The notes: a model not told the origin generated them from the sequence alone. Counted from the first letter of the stretch, positions 32,850 through 45,685 are shown. The stretch: DNA of 64,000 bases from Symsagittifera roscoffensis (GCF_963678635.1 NC_087071.1:2718537-2782536), one strand, 5' to 3'. Translations and numbers: made by a program.

Positions 32850-35800
32850 AGATAGTCCAGATGATGACGATATCTTCCCCTTCCTCGTAGATGCACCCAC
32901 TGATAGAGGACAACATATACTTTGCAAGAATTTACTACTAAATTTATTTGAACCCGGAATCAGCCCATGTACAGCAGATTTCCCCGATGTAAAGATCAAA
33001 AGACAAATTATTGATCACTATCTGAAAGATATATGTAATTTGACACAACACTACGGAATCTACACCATAGAATTAACCTCACCAAACCCGAATCACCGCA
33101 AATATGTAATTCAAACAGACGACCTTGATTTAGAATTTTCAAAAGTCTTCTCAGAATATATAAAAAGCATACAATATCATAACTCACAAAGAGCAAAATC
33201 CATATTTACTAATGAAGTTTTTGCAATAATATATAGTTATATCTCAATATTAGAAAACGAAATCCCAATCTCAAATGTCTCACCGACAGAGACATCCAAA
33301 CATATTAAGGTACGACATGAAATCACACTATTTTCAACTTTTCTACATATAATTAAAGAAAATTTCACCAAAGATGATGTTTCACAACATACAAAACATG
33401 ACTTACAAAAAATTTTGGCATGGTTTATAATAGATTATTTCACACATAATATAGATTTAATTTCACAAGCAAGAAACAATTTTAGACCTCAAAATTCAAA
33501 CGATGATACCGCCATCACAGAACAGTCAGACTACGTTTGGGACCCCGAATGGTCTCATTATGCATTTATAAATATCCCACAATCAATTGCAAGCCAGCCA
33601 ATAAGTACAATATCTTATATAAGAGATTATGTAAGAGTAGTACCATTAACCATTGACGCAACACCATTAAACTACAATACATTTTTACCTGATACTCGAA
33701 ATAACAGTTTAAATTCGACCGTCATACACAATGAAAACCTTAATGGAACTAGAAACCTCACTCAACAAGATATTCAGACACCATCACACTTCATAAATGA
33801 AGAAATTGTCCAAACAACAACAACTACACAACAAAGTATTTCACCAATACGTCCAAATTTAACAACACCAAGAAATACAAACACTTCACTAGCACAGGTA
33901 ACCTTACAATCAACCGTTAAACCTTCGGTTGCTCCAAAATATTCACAAATGGATTACCAAACATATAGACCCATGACAATATCGTCAAAAACACGCAGAA
34001 CATTCACAAGAAACAATTTTGCGGAACATAATTATAATTATACACATTCAACAAACTATCCTCCACGAAATAATAATAATAATCAAATCAGATCTCGATA
34101 TTGGAAAAATCCAATGGCAACAACCAATTCAGTAAATTTTCAAGCTAATCCACATCCTCCACAGGATTATAGTGAAAATTACCCATTCTTTCAACAGAAA
34201 AAAAATAAAAAACAAGCACCTCATCAAACGGATTACCTATCCTCTGATGATGATCATTTACAACCAGATATATTTGCACCATATACCCAAGAATATCACG
34301 GACAAGGAATGCAGAAACCATATACACATCATAGAAATTTTTCTCCACACCAGATATATACACAAAATCAACAACCTATACAAATGCAAAACCTAACTAA
34401 TACACAATCTTTTCAACCAATTCAGCCACAAAACCCAATGATTACACACTCATATCAACCAACACAAATGCAAAGTGAAATACCACTTCCATATTATCTT
34501 CAACAACACGAAATAACAAAAAATCTACTTTCTAATTTTTCACAAATGCCAAATGCAGCAGAATCATTACAAATGACAATGAATCCATACCTTATGGGTG
34601 GATCATCAATAACATCAAACAAACCATTAATGGTATTCACAGGAACAGACCCTGAATATTCTGTAGAAGATTATTTAAATGCAGTAACAGCAAATTTAAT
34701 TTTAAATATAGGACCTGAACCAATTAATACGCCACTACATCAAAATTGGATACATCGACGCACAGCGTTGATACAAACAACCCTAGACAGCGCAGCCCAA
34801 AAATGGTTTTCAGTATTGCCTATAGAAATAAAATCAAATTGGAAGAGATTTACACAAGAATTTTCAAAAATGTTTGACTCCGAAAGAAACAAACAACAAC
34901 AAAGAGTTTTATGTAATGAAATTCGCAGATTACCAAATGAAACCATCAAACAATTAGCAGTACGTATCAAAACACTAGTTCGAAAAGCATATTCATTAAA
35001 TACACACGATTATAAAAACACAAAAATGACAGAAATCTTAATGATGACCTTAACACCTCAATTAAGGAAAATAGCAATAAAAAAGAGAGCATCCCATCCC
35101 TCCTCAATTCGAGAGCCCGATTTAGATTTTCGAAAACTAGTAGACAAGCTAGAGCAAGCAGAAATCACAATGAAACTTGAAGAAACAGAAAATCTGAAAT
35201 TACAATATGTTAATCGAATTGAAACAAATACCACAAATATCAGAAATATACAGGATTCAGATACAGACCTCGTTGAAAAAATCACTGAAATACTCAATAT
35301 TTATGAAAAACACCCAAACTTTAAAGGCAGACCATCTTTCAAAAAATGGTGTAATTATTGCCGACGATACGGACATAGTATTTCCGAATGTAGACAAAAA
35401 CAACAGGACAATCAAAACAAACCTCAAAAATATAAAGAACCAAATAAATCATTCTATCAATACATGAAAAAAGATCAAAATCTACCAAACAAAAATGTAT
35501 ACAGCAACAACAGTTCAGGAAAACCACTACCGAACAATACCAACTACACGAGAAATCAATCACCATATAACTCAAGTTATAGAGGAAGATCACCAGAACG
35601 AAGAAATACACAAAATTCGTCACAAAATCATTACAATAGGCCAAATAGTCGAAATAACTACTCCAGATCAAATTCAAATACAACACAATTTGTTTCTAGA
35701 TCTAATTCCCAATCAAGAAATAATTACTATCCAAACAATCAATCACGAAACTCATCATACAATAGAAATAGAAACTACTCCAATAATCGGAATAGAAGTT

Positions 35801-36507
35801 ATTCAAACAACCGAAACCAGAATTACCCGAACAATCCATCAAGGAATAACTCATATAATAGATCAAACTATAACAGACCAAACAATAATTATCAAAACAG
35901 ATCACGAAATAATTCACAAAATCGACATTCAAGTTATAATAATCGTTATAGAAATTATTCCCAATCACCACACAGGAATAATAACCATTATAATAATTCT
36001 AACAATCGCCACAGAAGTAGTACACCTAAACATCAAAGAAATTTTAATCAAGTACAATCAAACCCAGAAACAACATCAGACCCCCCAGGTATTGATGACA
36101 CAGGAAATAACGAACTACAACTAAATCAAATAAACTGTGAATCATCAGATTCAGAAAGTGATACAGAAAACACTACCTCCATAAATATGATAGCAATCGA
36201 AAATGACTACGAACCTATTATATATGAACAACCTTTTTCATCACATATATACAAAAATCAATCAGAACTCCTTCACAATTATTATATTGAACCCATCCAT
36301 TCTACACAAACGGCACAAGAAACTAACGAAATTAACACTACAAATCAATCCAATGAAAATAATAAAACAAAATGCTTGAATACAAATCACATCTATCAAA
36401 ATATACAAAAAGAACAACCCAAAGAAAAAATTTGGACAATACCATTTCTTTTAGAAAGTCCAAAAAGCAAAGAATTTCAACCACCAGATCTTGAAATTGA
36501 CTTTTAA
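32824..36507 (+). CDS. gag: Gag and start of protease, copy 2 (frameshift at the end)
   Basis: 1227 codons. Residues 1 to about 210 are a matrix-like region (FEPGISPC, YGIYTIEL), then a Gln/Asn/Pro-rich linker (about 340-600), capsid (about 605-810, with NWIHRRTALIQTT and WKRFTQEFSKMF), and a zinc knuckle CNYCRRYGHSISEC (about 847-860). A low-complexity Asn/Arg/Ser/Tyr domain (about 890-1075) and an acidic linker follow. The frame should run on into protease, but a 1-nt deletion near 36503 turns LEIDFLIDSG into LEIDF, stop. The length is more than twice that of typical gypsy Gag. Confidence 0.9.
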   Translation: MSQTHTPSEDSPDDDDIFPFLVDAPTDRGQHILCKNLLLNLFEPGISPCTADFPDVKIKRQIIDHYLKDICNLTQHYGIYTIELTSPNPNHRKYVIQTDDLDLEFSKVFSEYIKSIQYHNSQRAKSIFTNEVFAIIYSYISILENEIPISNVSPTETSKHIKVRHEITLFSTFLHIIKENFTKDDVSQHTKHDLQKILAWFIIDYFTHNIDLISQARNNFRPQNSNDDTAITEQSDYVWDPEWSHYAFINIPQSIASQPISTISYIRDYVRVVPLTIDATPLNYNTFLPDTRNNSLNSTVIHNENLNGTRNLTQQDIQTPSHFINEEIVQTTTTTQQSISPIRPNLTTPRNTNTSLAQVTLQSTVKPSVAPKYSQMDYQTYRPMTISSKTRRTFTRNNFAEHNYNYTHSTNYPPRNNNNNQIRSRYWKNPMATTNSVNFQANPHPPQDYSENYPFFQQKKNKKQAPHQTDYLSSDDDHLQPDIFAPYTQEYHGQGMQKPYTHHRNFSPHQIYTQNQQPIQMQNLTNTQSFQPIQPQNPMITHSYQPTQMQSEIPLPYYLQQHEITKNLLSNFSQMPNAAESLQMTMNPYLMGGSSITSNKPLMVFTGTDPEYSVEDYLNAVTANLILNIGPEPINTPLHQNWIHRRTALIQTTLDSAAQKWFSVLPIEIKSNWKRFTQEFSKMFDSERNKQQQRVLCNEIRRLPNETIKQLAVRIKTLVRKAYSLNTHDYKNTKMTEILMMTLTPQLRKIAIKKRASHPSSIREPDLDFRKLVDKLEQAEITMKLEETENLKLQYVNRIETNTTNIRNIQDSDTDLVEKITEILNIYEKHPNFKGRPSFKKWCNYCRRYGHSISECRQKQQDNQNKPQKYKEPNKSFYQYMKKDQNLPNKNVYSNNSSGKPLPNNTNYTRNQSPYNSSYRGRSPERRNTQNSSQNHYNRPNSRNNYSRSNSNTTQFVSRSNSQSRNNYYPNNQSRNSSYNRNRNYSNNRNRSYSNNRNQNYPNNPSRNNSYNRSNYNRPNNNYQNRSRNNSQNRHSSYNNRYRNYSQSPHRNNNHYNNSNNRHRSSTPKHQRNFNQVQSNPETTSDPPGIDDTGNNELQLNQINCESSDSESDTENTTSINMIAIENDYEPIIYEQPFSSHIYKNQSELLHNYYIEPIHSTQTAQETNEINTTNQSNENNKTKCLNTNHIYQNIQKEQPKEKIWTIPFLLESPKSKEFQPPDLEIDF

Positions 36508-37934
36508 TTGATTCAGGAGCAGAATCAAAGATAATAAACATTCCCAAATGGAATGAGATAAAATCACTACACCCAAAGCTAACGCCCCTTGAAACATCCA
36601 GTAAACTAGCAACAGCACAAGGATCAACATTGGTAAACTATGGAAAAATTCAATTATTTCTCCCCACAAGAACAATAGAACAAAATAAAATTTTAAATAA
36701 ACCATTTAAACAAATATTCCATATCACTGATATTAAACACAATATCATTGGAATACCATTTATCTCTAAATATATACCAACAATCAACATTTTGAATAGT
36801 AAAATACTAATCAAAGATAAATACACAAAAACAAAAGACACATCCCTAACATTTTTTCAAAGATTAAATAAACAACCACCATTCTTTTCAAAATTTTATC
36901 CGATATATAATCAACAAAGAAAACACCTGAAACCACTATCAGGAAACATATATAATTTTTCAATAAAACAAGTTCACCAATATGATAAAAAACAAAACAA
37001 ACAACAACTTTATATGTCAGATTTTGAATTCAAACCTATCCATAAGTTTTTCAAAATCACAATTTCATCCATAAAATATTTGAAAAACTCGAATTCAGAT
37101 ATAATTTCTCTACATGTATACAACAATACACCCTATCAAGTAACATTACCTTTAGGACTTTTAGGCTATTGCGAAACCAACGCTACGATATCACCAATAC
37201 ATGAAAAAGCATACCGTGTAAATAATATACTCCAATTATTAGATATTTGTCAATCTACAATTCTTAATGAAGAATTATCCATAAATAATATAATAAGTAA
37301 TGAAAAAAGAAATACAGATTATTTCACAAAAACTCCATATTTCAAACCTACATTCAACATAAGTAACTACACAGAATCTCAACAGAAGTTTTTAACAATG
37401 TTTAACTTTCAACATTCACAAATAACACAAGACGAATTTGATAAATTAGCCAAACAGCTAATAAAATATTCATCAGTCTATGCAACATCTAAATTTGATG
37501 TTGGCAAAATCAGTTCATCACTACATCTCCCATTAAAACCTGACGCAGTTTTCAAAAAACAAAGAGCAAGTAAAGTACCAATTCATTTACACGATAAAGT
37601 GAACAGATTACTTGATATTTTAGAACAATACAATATAATCTCACCAGTAAACAAAGAAGAACAACCAAAAGGTAACACATTTATCAACCCTGTTATCATC
37701 CTAGCAAAAGGAGAATCCTTTAAAATAGTTCTAGACGCTAGATATTTTAATTCACTAATAGACGAATCAAAATGCAATTGGCCTATTGAACCAATACAAG
37801 TTATTTTAACAAAAATAAACGGAAAATACTTTACAACCGCAGATATGAATAGTGCATATAATCAAATGCCACTAGATGAACAATCACGTCGCTTAGCACA
37901 ATTTGTTATTGGAAAAACGCAATCACTTATCTAG
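36504..37934 (+). pseudogene. pol: Protease and RT N-terminal part, copy 2
   Basis: After the 1-nt deletion the frame continues with IDSGAES (protease active site, about 36508), then HNIIGIPFISK, the Pro-rich linker, and RT up to LDEQSRRLAQFVIG. It ends at a 103-nt deletion between GGAAA and AAAACGC (about 37911) with GAAAA microhomology. The deletion removes the RT segment with FNRLFYGISIGP and the start of the catalytic region, so this RT cannot work. Confidence 0.9.
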
Positions 37935-40900
37935 ACGATGTTTTTATGCAATCACAGACAAAAGAAGAAATGTTTAAAGTTTTAGAACATTATCACAAAA
38001 TACTTCAGAACGAAAATCTGAAGGCCGCCCCCGATAAATCACACTTCTTTTTAACACGAGTAAAATTCTCAGGACATAATATAGAAAGAAAAACAATCAC
38101 CCCATTAAAATCACGCATTGATGCTATTCAAAAACTCCAACCACCAACAAACAAAAAGAAAATCCAAGAATTCCTTGGAATGTTAATTTTTTTAAGTAAA
38201 TATGTCTATAAAATGCAATTATACCTAAGACCATTTTATAATATACTTAGACAACAAAATAGTTTTGAATGGAACACAGAACATCAAGCACGATTTGAAG
38301 AAATTAAAAAACTCCTAACTGAACAAATTTCGAATACAATTCCAGATCCAAATCAACCATTCTATGCAATGTGCGATGCTTCGAATTTTGGCATCGGCGC
38401 AGCATTATTACAATCACACAATGGCACAAACAAAATGAATCTTATATCAGCAAATTCTCGATTATTCACTCAAGCAGAGCTACGACTCTCAACTCTAATG
38501 AGAGAGTGTACAGCTATAATATATACACTAACAGAATATGAATTTCTGATACTTGGATCAAAACATCCAACAGTTCTTTTCACAGATCACAAACCAATCA
38601 TTTTTCTCTTTACACAAAAATCTAATCCAAATCACCGAGTTTATAGATTTCAACTAATTCTAATGAAATTCCCAAACTTACATATAGTTTGGACAGCAGG
38701 AAAAAATCTTGCATTACCAGACACATTGAGTCGAAATACACCACCTGAATTACTTACACGTAAAACTACAGTTGAAATACCTAAAAATATAAAATTCTAC
38801 CTTGCAGAGAACGAAACATCACCCCGACTAGAATGCAAATATGCAGTAAAAACTGACGTTGAACAATCACAGATAAACAATCTACAACACTTCCCACTCT
38901 ATTTAGATTGCCAAAATAATCACTACAAAGTTGATCTACTAGGAACATCAACTTTCAAACCAATTCCATACTCACAATGGATAAAAAATAACACCCAACA
39001 AAAAAGAGTAAAACAACACTCGCATAAAAAAGACCTTTTTCCATTAATTGAAAAAGAAAACCTAACAGATAAAATAAATTTATCAGGACCACAAACAAAC
39101 GATTTAAAATACACAATAAATCAAGTATTTGACCTCCATGACCCACTTGATACAATTCCTTTATCTAAATTGGAAATAGAAAACATTTTTCTCCCCCCAA
39201 CAGATAAAATTACAATTAATACCTTGAAACAATATCAAAATCTTGACCCAGTAATTAGACAACTAAAATCATGGCACAAATATAAAACTAAACCCGTCAA
39301 GGCAGATAAAACTATTTTAGGAAATAAAACACTCCTCCGATATTTTCGAAAATTCAATAATACAACAATTAACGAAAACACAGACCTTCTGAAATACAAA
39401 TTAAATGAATCTACAGTTCCCTGTCTCCCTCTAAGTATGATTCTTATAGCTTTTTATATTTCGCACACACAAAACATTAAAGGACACTCTGGATCAGAGA
39501 AAACATATTCAAATTTCATACAAAACTTTTATTTTCCAAATGCACCAATTTGGATAAAAGTACTATGCAATGATTGTATAGTTTGTCAGCTAAATAAACC
39601 TTATCCAAATCAAAAACAAATAGCACAAAAACAAGATTTTAAAGGACAAAGTTTGTACTTTAACCACCGTATTTCATTTGATACAAAAGGACCAATTTCA
39701 CCCTCATCCGAAGGAAACTCCTACATTATGGTAATTGTTGACGCGTTTACACATTATGTAGCACTTAACCCAGTACCACATTGTAACGCTTATTATGCTT
39801 ACACAACACTATATGAACACTGGATAGCCAAATTCGGACTACCAGAAATTCTAGTTACAGATAACGGTACAGAATTCATAAATAATGAAATTATCACACT
39901 ATGTCATCTATATAACATCAAACACAAACCACGTACATCTCACGCACCTTGGACAAACGGCTTAGTCGAAGGTATGAACCGTTCACTACAAGAATATCTT
40001 AGATGTATCATCAATGGAAATGATACAAGATATACCGAATGGTCAGCAGATGTAAAACTATTTCCCTTAGCATATAATTCACAAATCACGACAACTCTAG
40101 GAATGTCACCATATGAAATGGTTTTTAATCAAAAGCCACGCAAACCGATTATGTTTATAGTAAACTCTCATAAAAATGCACAAAGTTATTGTCAACCGAA
40201 TAAAGAATCAATTTGTTACAACTTACCTTTACATACACACGATGAAGATCATTTTCACCACCCACAAATTCTTAAATTAGCCTCCGGTACACACACCGAA
40301 TGGATTTTAAATAGAGATAAAAAACACAATGAAATTTACCAAAAAGTAACAAAAAAGTTGTTACAAAGACAAAACATTAATGAACAAATAAATTCACGCT
40401 TTACACCAGCCTCCGATTTAAAAATTGGAACATTTGTTTTAATACCTAATTTTAACACTCAAAAAGGAATCTCTAAAAAACTACAACCCCTTCGTAAAGG
40501 ACCATACCAAATAATTGCCAAACCCACAGATGTCACATATAAAATTACCGACTCAGACAAAAAAGAAATTGTTCAACACCGAAACAACCTATTACCTTAT
40601 TACCCAAAAGAGTACGCACTACGCGAACTAACTCAATTATATTCTTTCACAGGTTTAAAAGTTATTCAAAATTATCCACATACGGAAAATAAAACAAAGG
40701 AACAACATGACATTCACCTCGAAAACCAAAATAAAAAATCAACTACAACAAAAAACAATACAAAAAAGCTAGATCAAAATACACCACAAAAAGAAAGAAA
40801 AAATAGAAAAATGATAGAAAAAATAATACCTCAAGAACAAAATGACAAATCAGAACATAGAGAGTCATCACTACTTAGAAATCAACCACGTAAAAACTAT

Positions 40901-40960
40901 AAAACATTCATTCCACAATCTAAAATCTTAAAGAAAGTCGAATTTCAAAAACAGCTTTAA
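37916..40960 (+). pseudogene. pol: RT C-terminal part, RNase H, integrase, copy 2
   Basis: Frame open to 40960, from the catalytic YLDDVF region (L.DDVFMQSQ near 37934) through RT thumb, RNase H (CDASNFG, RECTAI, FTDHKP, LPDTLSR) and integrase. The zinc domain is H-X6-H (HTQNIKGH) with CIVC. The core has D in SFDTKGP, D in VTDNGTEF and E in WTNGLVEGMN. C-terminal GPY/F module LRKGPYQII, then a basic tail ending LKKVEFQKQL. Unlike copy 1, all integrase zinc and catalytic residues look intact. No chromodomain is seen. Confidence 0.93.
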
Positions 40961-41760
40961 ATTTAGATTTAATAATTTTTGCACCTCTGAAATATTTTGA
41001 GCTTTCATTTTTCAAAATAACATGCTGAAAAACACGCAATGATTCTATTTCATAATTAGCCAATAGGATTCATCCAATCCGTCACCTTCTCTAACTCTAA
41101 CACAGATCAACTAGACGAACGATATTAAACTCCAAGCATATCTATAACTATAACTTTGCGACCTCCAGGTCAAAAATAAGCAAACCATTCCAACTTGACA
41201 ACTAAAATAAATATCACCATAATATCATAACCCTCCCTTATCTAATAAACCAAAGATCAACAATATTACCCCCCAAACAAATATGTTAAATTAGCCTAAA
41301 GTAAAAGAACGACCATTTTAATTAGCCTAAAGTATAAAAATCTCAAAAATACCCCAGATCATTTGACAAACGAAAATAAAGACAAAGAAGACCTCCCGAT
41401 CACCATAAAATTTGCCCCCAACAATTTTTCACAAAACTCGACCCACTTGTCAAAAAACCAATAAATAACTCGACCACACTTGAAAAATTGCCTCAAACAA
41501 CAAAAAATATTCGATCGAGAAGCCATTTCTTAAATGCTCTTCTCTCGACCAGTTACCATAATTCTAAACATTCTCGCAAAATTTTTCACAAAAATTAAAC
41601 CTTTCATCATATTTCTTTTTGATACCTTTGAATCTTTTCTAATAATCTTAATCATTTTTTGCAATATTTTTTAAATTTTCTATTCCATATTTGAACTATA
41701 CCTCCAGCTTTCAAAAGCTATTGACTATATCCACAAGTACGATTCACAAAACTTATCTAA
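40961..41760 (+). other. Non-coding gap between pol and 3' genes, copy 2
   Basis: Matches 19641-20461 with small deletions. No ORF is shared between the copies. Pyrimidine-rich stretches near 41600-41712 end in AG and could be acceptors for the downstream message. Confidence 0.5.
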
Positions 41761-41949
41761 ATGATACGAACCATTTTTAGTAGAACAGATATTTTTTTAC
41801 TATTTGTAATTTTTATAACATTTCTATCTTCCCTCATCTTGACAATATGCAAATGTATAAAGAAAGCAATTATCACATTCGCCCTAGCAACAATCCTCCT
41901 AATACTTTTTCTAGAAGAATACTACAATAAACATAAATTTTTCCACTAA
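41761..41949 (+). CDS. 62-aa two-TM mini-protein, copy 2
   Basis: The protein is identical to 20462-20650. The codon differences I see (ATC/ATT, CTT/CTC, ATT/ATA) are all silent. Two hydrophobic segments flank CKCIKK. It overlaps the first 35 nt of ORF X in another frame. Confidence 0.72.
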   Translation: MIRTIFSRTDIFLLFVIFITFLSSLILTICKCIKKAIITFALATILLILFLEEYYNKHKFFH

Positions 41950-43090
41950 AAGAATAGATCAAAAACCATCAAAAATTGCTAGCCAACAATCACATAGTCA
42001 GTCTTCACCGACATCATCCCAAGAAAACCTGACACCACCTTCAACTACCCAAAACCCCCAATCATCTACACGAATTTCTTTTCAAGATAACCCATATACC
42101 TTTGAAGAACGACACGCTCGCTTATCAGAACCACTAGAACCAGTTCAACGACAAGCACCTCTAAGCGAACCAACATATAACTTATACCCAACACTACCAC
42201 AAGAATTAAGTAGAATAAGAAATCCTAGTCAAAACCAAAATACAGTCGAAATAAATAGACAAATTATACATCCTCGACGAAACAGAAATTTTCAAACTCC
42301 CCGAGTTCATTTTGATATACCTCAATCCCCATCACAAAGTACACCAGAAAATCCCATTGGTATATTACCAGAAACCCCTACGCTTCTTTCACAACGTAGC
42401 ACCTCAAGCCTACCATCAGATTACTTAGGTTCAACACCAACATCTGAACAAGTACGTGAAAATCCCTTTAACCCTACAAACCAAACATCACGACTACCAT
42501 ACTGGACAACACATTCATTCACACAAGGTGAACCAAATTTAATCAATGATCCAATAGATATTTCTACGGATACAACAACATCCTCATCACTGCCAGAAAC
42601 ATTATCACTACCATCAACACCATCGATAAGCCAGATTTCACCACCACCTTTTAACTTAAATTTCCCAAATAACCTCGACGCTAGATATCGAGAACAATCA
42701 TCAACAAATATTCCTTTAAGACTAGACTGGAATACATTCACAGCACCTCCACCATTATTTGGACAACACCTAGAAAGTAACCGACTCCACAATTGGGCAC
42801 TAAATAGACTACAATATAGACAAGACATTCACGAAGACATTCGTGCTCATAACATCCAAATACTCCAACAGAATAGTCTACAATTAAAATTTGAAATCAC
42901 GGTTAAATTAAACAATATTACTCAACATCCCTATCCATTAAATCCACCAAATATAACAGCTCAATCCCTACCACCACCATTTATAACAACTGAAGTACTA
43001 TACAAATACGACAGATATACCAAAAAGACAATTGGTTACATCACATTTTATAACCCATACTCAGGATTGTCATACACATGTATATTCTAA
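41915..43090 (+). CDS. ORF X, 391 codons without ATG, copy 2
   Basis: Open from just after TAG (41912-41914) to TAA (43088-43090), with no in-frame ATG. Segments seen: a Ser/Thr/Gln/Pro-rich N-terminal half (NPYTFEERHARLSEP, PRVHFDIPQSPSQS), a middle with LPYWTTHSF, and a C-terminal third (FGQHLESNRLHNWALNRLQY, LQLKFEITVKLNN, KKTIGYITF). The boundary CTAATACTTTTTCTAG reads as branch point, pyrimidine tract and acceptor. It could also be reached by a +1 shift from the 62-aa ORF, but no clear slippery site is seen. Role unknown; its place between a membrane mini-protein and env hints at a virion or assembly protein (inference). Confidence 0.7.
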   Translation, partial: KNTTININFSTKRIDQKPSKIASQQSHSQSSPTSSQENLTPPSTTQNPQSSTRISFQDNPYTFEERHARLSEPLEPVQRQAPLSEPTYNLYPTLPQELSRIRNPSQNQNTVEINRQIIHPRRNRNFQTPRVHFDIPQSPSQSTPENPIGILPETPTLLSQRSTSSLPSDYLGSTPTSEQVRENPFNPTNQTSRLPYWTTHSFTQGEPNLINDPIDISTDTTTSSSLPETLSLPSTPSISQISPPPFNLNFPNNLDARYREQSSTNIPLRLDWNTFTAPPPLFGQHLESNRLHNWALNRLQYRQDIHEDIRAHNIQILQQNSLQLKFEITVKLNNITQHPYPLNPPNITAQSLPPPFITTEVLYKYDRYTKKTIGYITFYNPYSGLSYTCIF

Positions 43091-45685
43091 AAATTTTAAT
43101 TTTTCTCCAACTCCTTTTTCTAATAACCTCAAATGAAAACATAAACCCTTCCCCCCGCACAGGACCCCAAGAGTTAATAGTAACACATTACGATTGTGAC
43201 GAAAACGAACAAAAAACATTACACAAATATGCAATAAATCAAGTATCACAATGCGAAACAGAACCACAAGCTATAGAAACAACAAATGTAATAGCGACAC
43301 TTTATTCAAAAGCCCGAGCAACAACAGTTAAAGGATATAATTTCACAGCGACATTTTCCGAAAAGAAAGTACATTGTTCACAAGTCTCAAATGGAAATAA
43401 AAACCGACTTGACCACGAATCATTCTACCAAAATAATATCGAACGACTTCTACATCTCAATCCCGAAGATTGTAAAAACGAGTTACTAAGACTCAATATC
43501 ACAAAAAATAAAAACACTGATAGAAAATTAGTATATTTCCAAGTTTTTGCAGATTCTGTACATCAAGCAGAACTTGAACGATATCAAGGACATATAAAAA
43601 TAGATGAAAAATACCCATACAACGGCGCACACGTAAGATTAACTTATGATATACACGATAAACACTGGATACCACACATTGGTATAAATGACCCATCAAA
43701 CTGCAAAGCAGACAAAAAAAATAAAGGATATCAAGAAATCATGTTTTTTGATTGGAAAATACAACTCGAAAAAATACAGCTCACACGCGATTTATCAGAC
43801 AACACAATGATCTATCAAGGAATTAGATTACCTTGTAAAAACGACCAAGGCTATTGTGACCCTACAACCCGAACATAAGCAACAATTGTTTGGTTCCCTG
43901 AAGACACATGTACAACATTTCAAGTAGCAAAAATACACGCTCTTATGATAAAATTTCACGAAAAATATTTCATACAATCAATTCCATACGACCAAGTCCA
44001 TCCGTCACGAAGACAAAGTTCTAATTTTAGAAACATACACAATATAGAAAATAAATTGACACGTTTTCAAATATATCAAGAAACAGAACTTGCATGTAAA
44101 TACAGAAATCCACTTCACAAAACACAATACTCCGAGATATTAGTAGAATACGAAAAAGACCACTGGAAAAGTAAAAATCGACCCATACGCCACAAGTCAC
44201 CCTATAAACGAAGGAACATCATACATACCAGTTGATTTTCAAAAAAGTAAAAATCAACCTGGTGGACATCTAAAGCCCCATGACACTAGAAGCACACGTT
44301 TACAAGAATTATCACCAATGAATAGTACATATTTCGGTAACATCCACTATGATATTCACCTAGATATGAAATTAGACTACACAATTAGCCGAATTTTCCA
44401 AGAAATGTCACTATCTGAATTAGAAACACTTCACCAGCTATGCGAATTAGAAAGGACACAAATCCTACAATCACTTGCACTAGCAGTATTAAAAATACCC
44501 TACGCAGGATATTTACTATCAGGAAATAGATCAAATTTTTTAGATTATGAAGGAAACATTTTATGGTTTTATACCTGTACCAAAAAAGTATCACCACTAT
44601 ATGTTTTTGAAGATAAACGATGCTATAAAAGAATCCCTATCTTTTATAAGAATAAAGTACATTTCGTTGACACACTTTCAAGCTGAACCTATTTCTGGGA
44701 TACCGCAGTCCCATGTGGATCAGAAAATAGCCACAATGTAGTTCAACTGAACCCTGATGAAGATAAATATTATCTTCTTACCCCATATCCCACATTAATG
44801 CAATCACTCAAAAAATTTTCACCTGAAAGCATTAGAGCTATTGTTCGAAACCCAAATATTGACTTACAATCAATTGGAATATATTCAAAATCCGATATAC
44901 AACATCACATTAGAACACAACAATTCCAAGAATTATTAACACAAATGGACACAATACAAAGACAATCAATTGACCAAAACTTACGCAAACTTGCCGAAAC
45001 AGCAGGATTTGCAGATATTTATACACAAGACTATAGCGGATATTTTAAAGACATTAAAGACTATATCTATCTAAACGCTGAAAAATACCGACCACAAGAT
45101 ATTTTACCTATAAATATTTTTAGCTTTGTTACACTAAAAAATGAAATTCTCGATTTTCTAGGATGGCCCTACTACATCTTAGAAAAATTGATTATTTTAT
45201 ACGCAATGTTTAACTTTATAGGATTTCTTTTTTCGCTTTTAAAAGGAATCTATAATACATGCGCTATACACACACAAGTAAATAGACAAGCAAGTGTAGC
45301 ACGCATACTATTTGCAGGATTTTTTGGAATTTTTTCATCATCAATAAACAAAATTCTTTTAGATGCACAAATAAAGGAATACAACACAAAAATAGCAACA
45401 AGACATAACACATACGACGAAGAACATAACAATGTAGACATTACGCCTACAGCACCACAGTTACCACCACTACCACATAACCATCCATTATCACTAGTCC
45501 CACGAAATTTTCGAAATTTAGCAATAACAAATAATCCAAATTTTAGACCAACCATATCACAAAGTCCCATTCAACATATAATGACACACCATCCCTTAGA
45601 TGAAAATACATATGAACAAATTATAGAACAACCCCATACCACCGCTTTTCAGTCTCAAAATAATAATTTTTTTAGCCCACGATGA
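43078..45685 (+). pseudogene. env: env-like glycoprotein, copy 2 (inactivated)
   Basis: Signal-like start MYILKILIFLQLLFLI and ectodomain Cys pattern as in copy 1 (HYDCDE, QCETEP, VHCSQV, EDCKNE, KLPC-type motifs further on). A hydrophobic region spans about residues 690-730 (YYILEKLIILYAMFNFIGFLF) and a second about 745-765, followed by a tail of about 105 residues. Lesions: CAA to TAA at 43876-43878, an 11-nt deletion near 44157, CGA to TGA at 44684-44686. The stop is shared with the ORF4 start (ATGA). The position after pol and the topology support an envelope role. The protein family is not identified. Confidence 0.75.

Noticed and set aside
41915-41950. Classical -1 frameshift from the 62-aa ORF into ORF X
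   Set aside because: The needed shift is +1 and the AAATTTTT run is not a matching slippery heptamer. Splicing at the TTTCTAG site is favoured.
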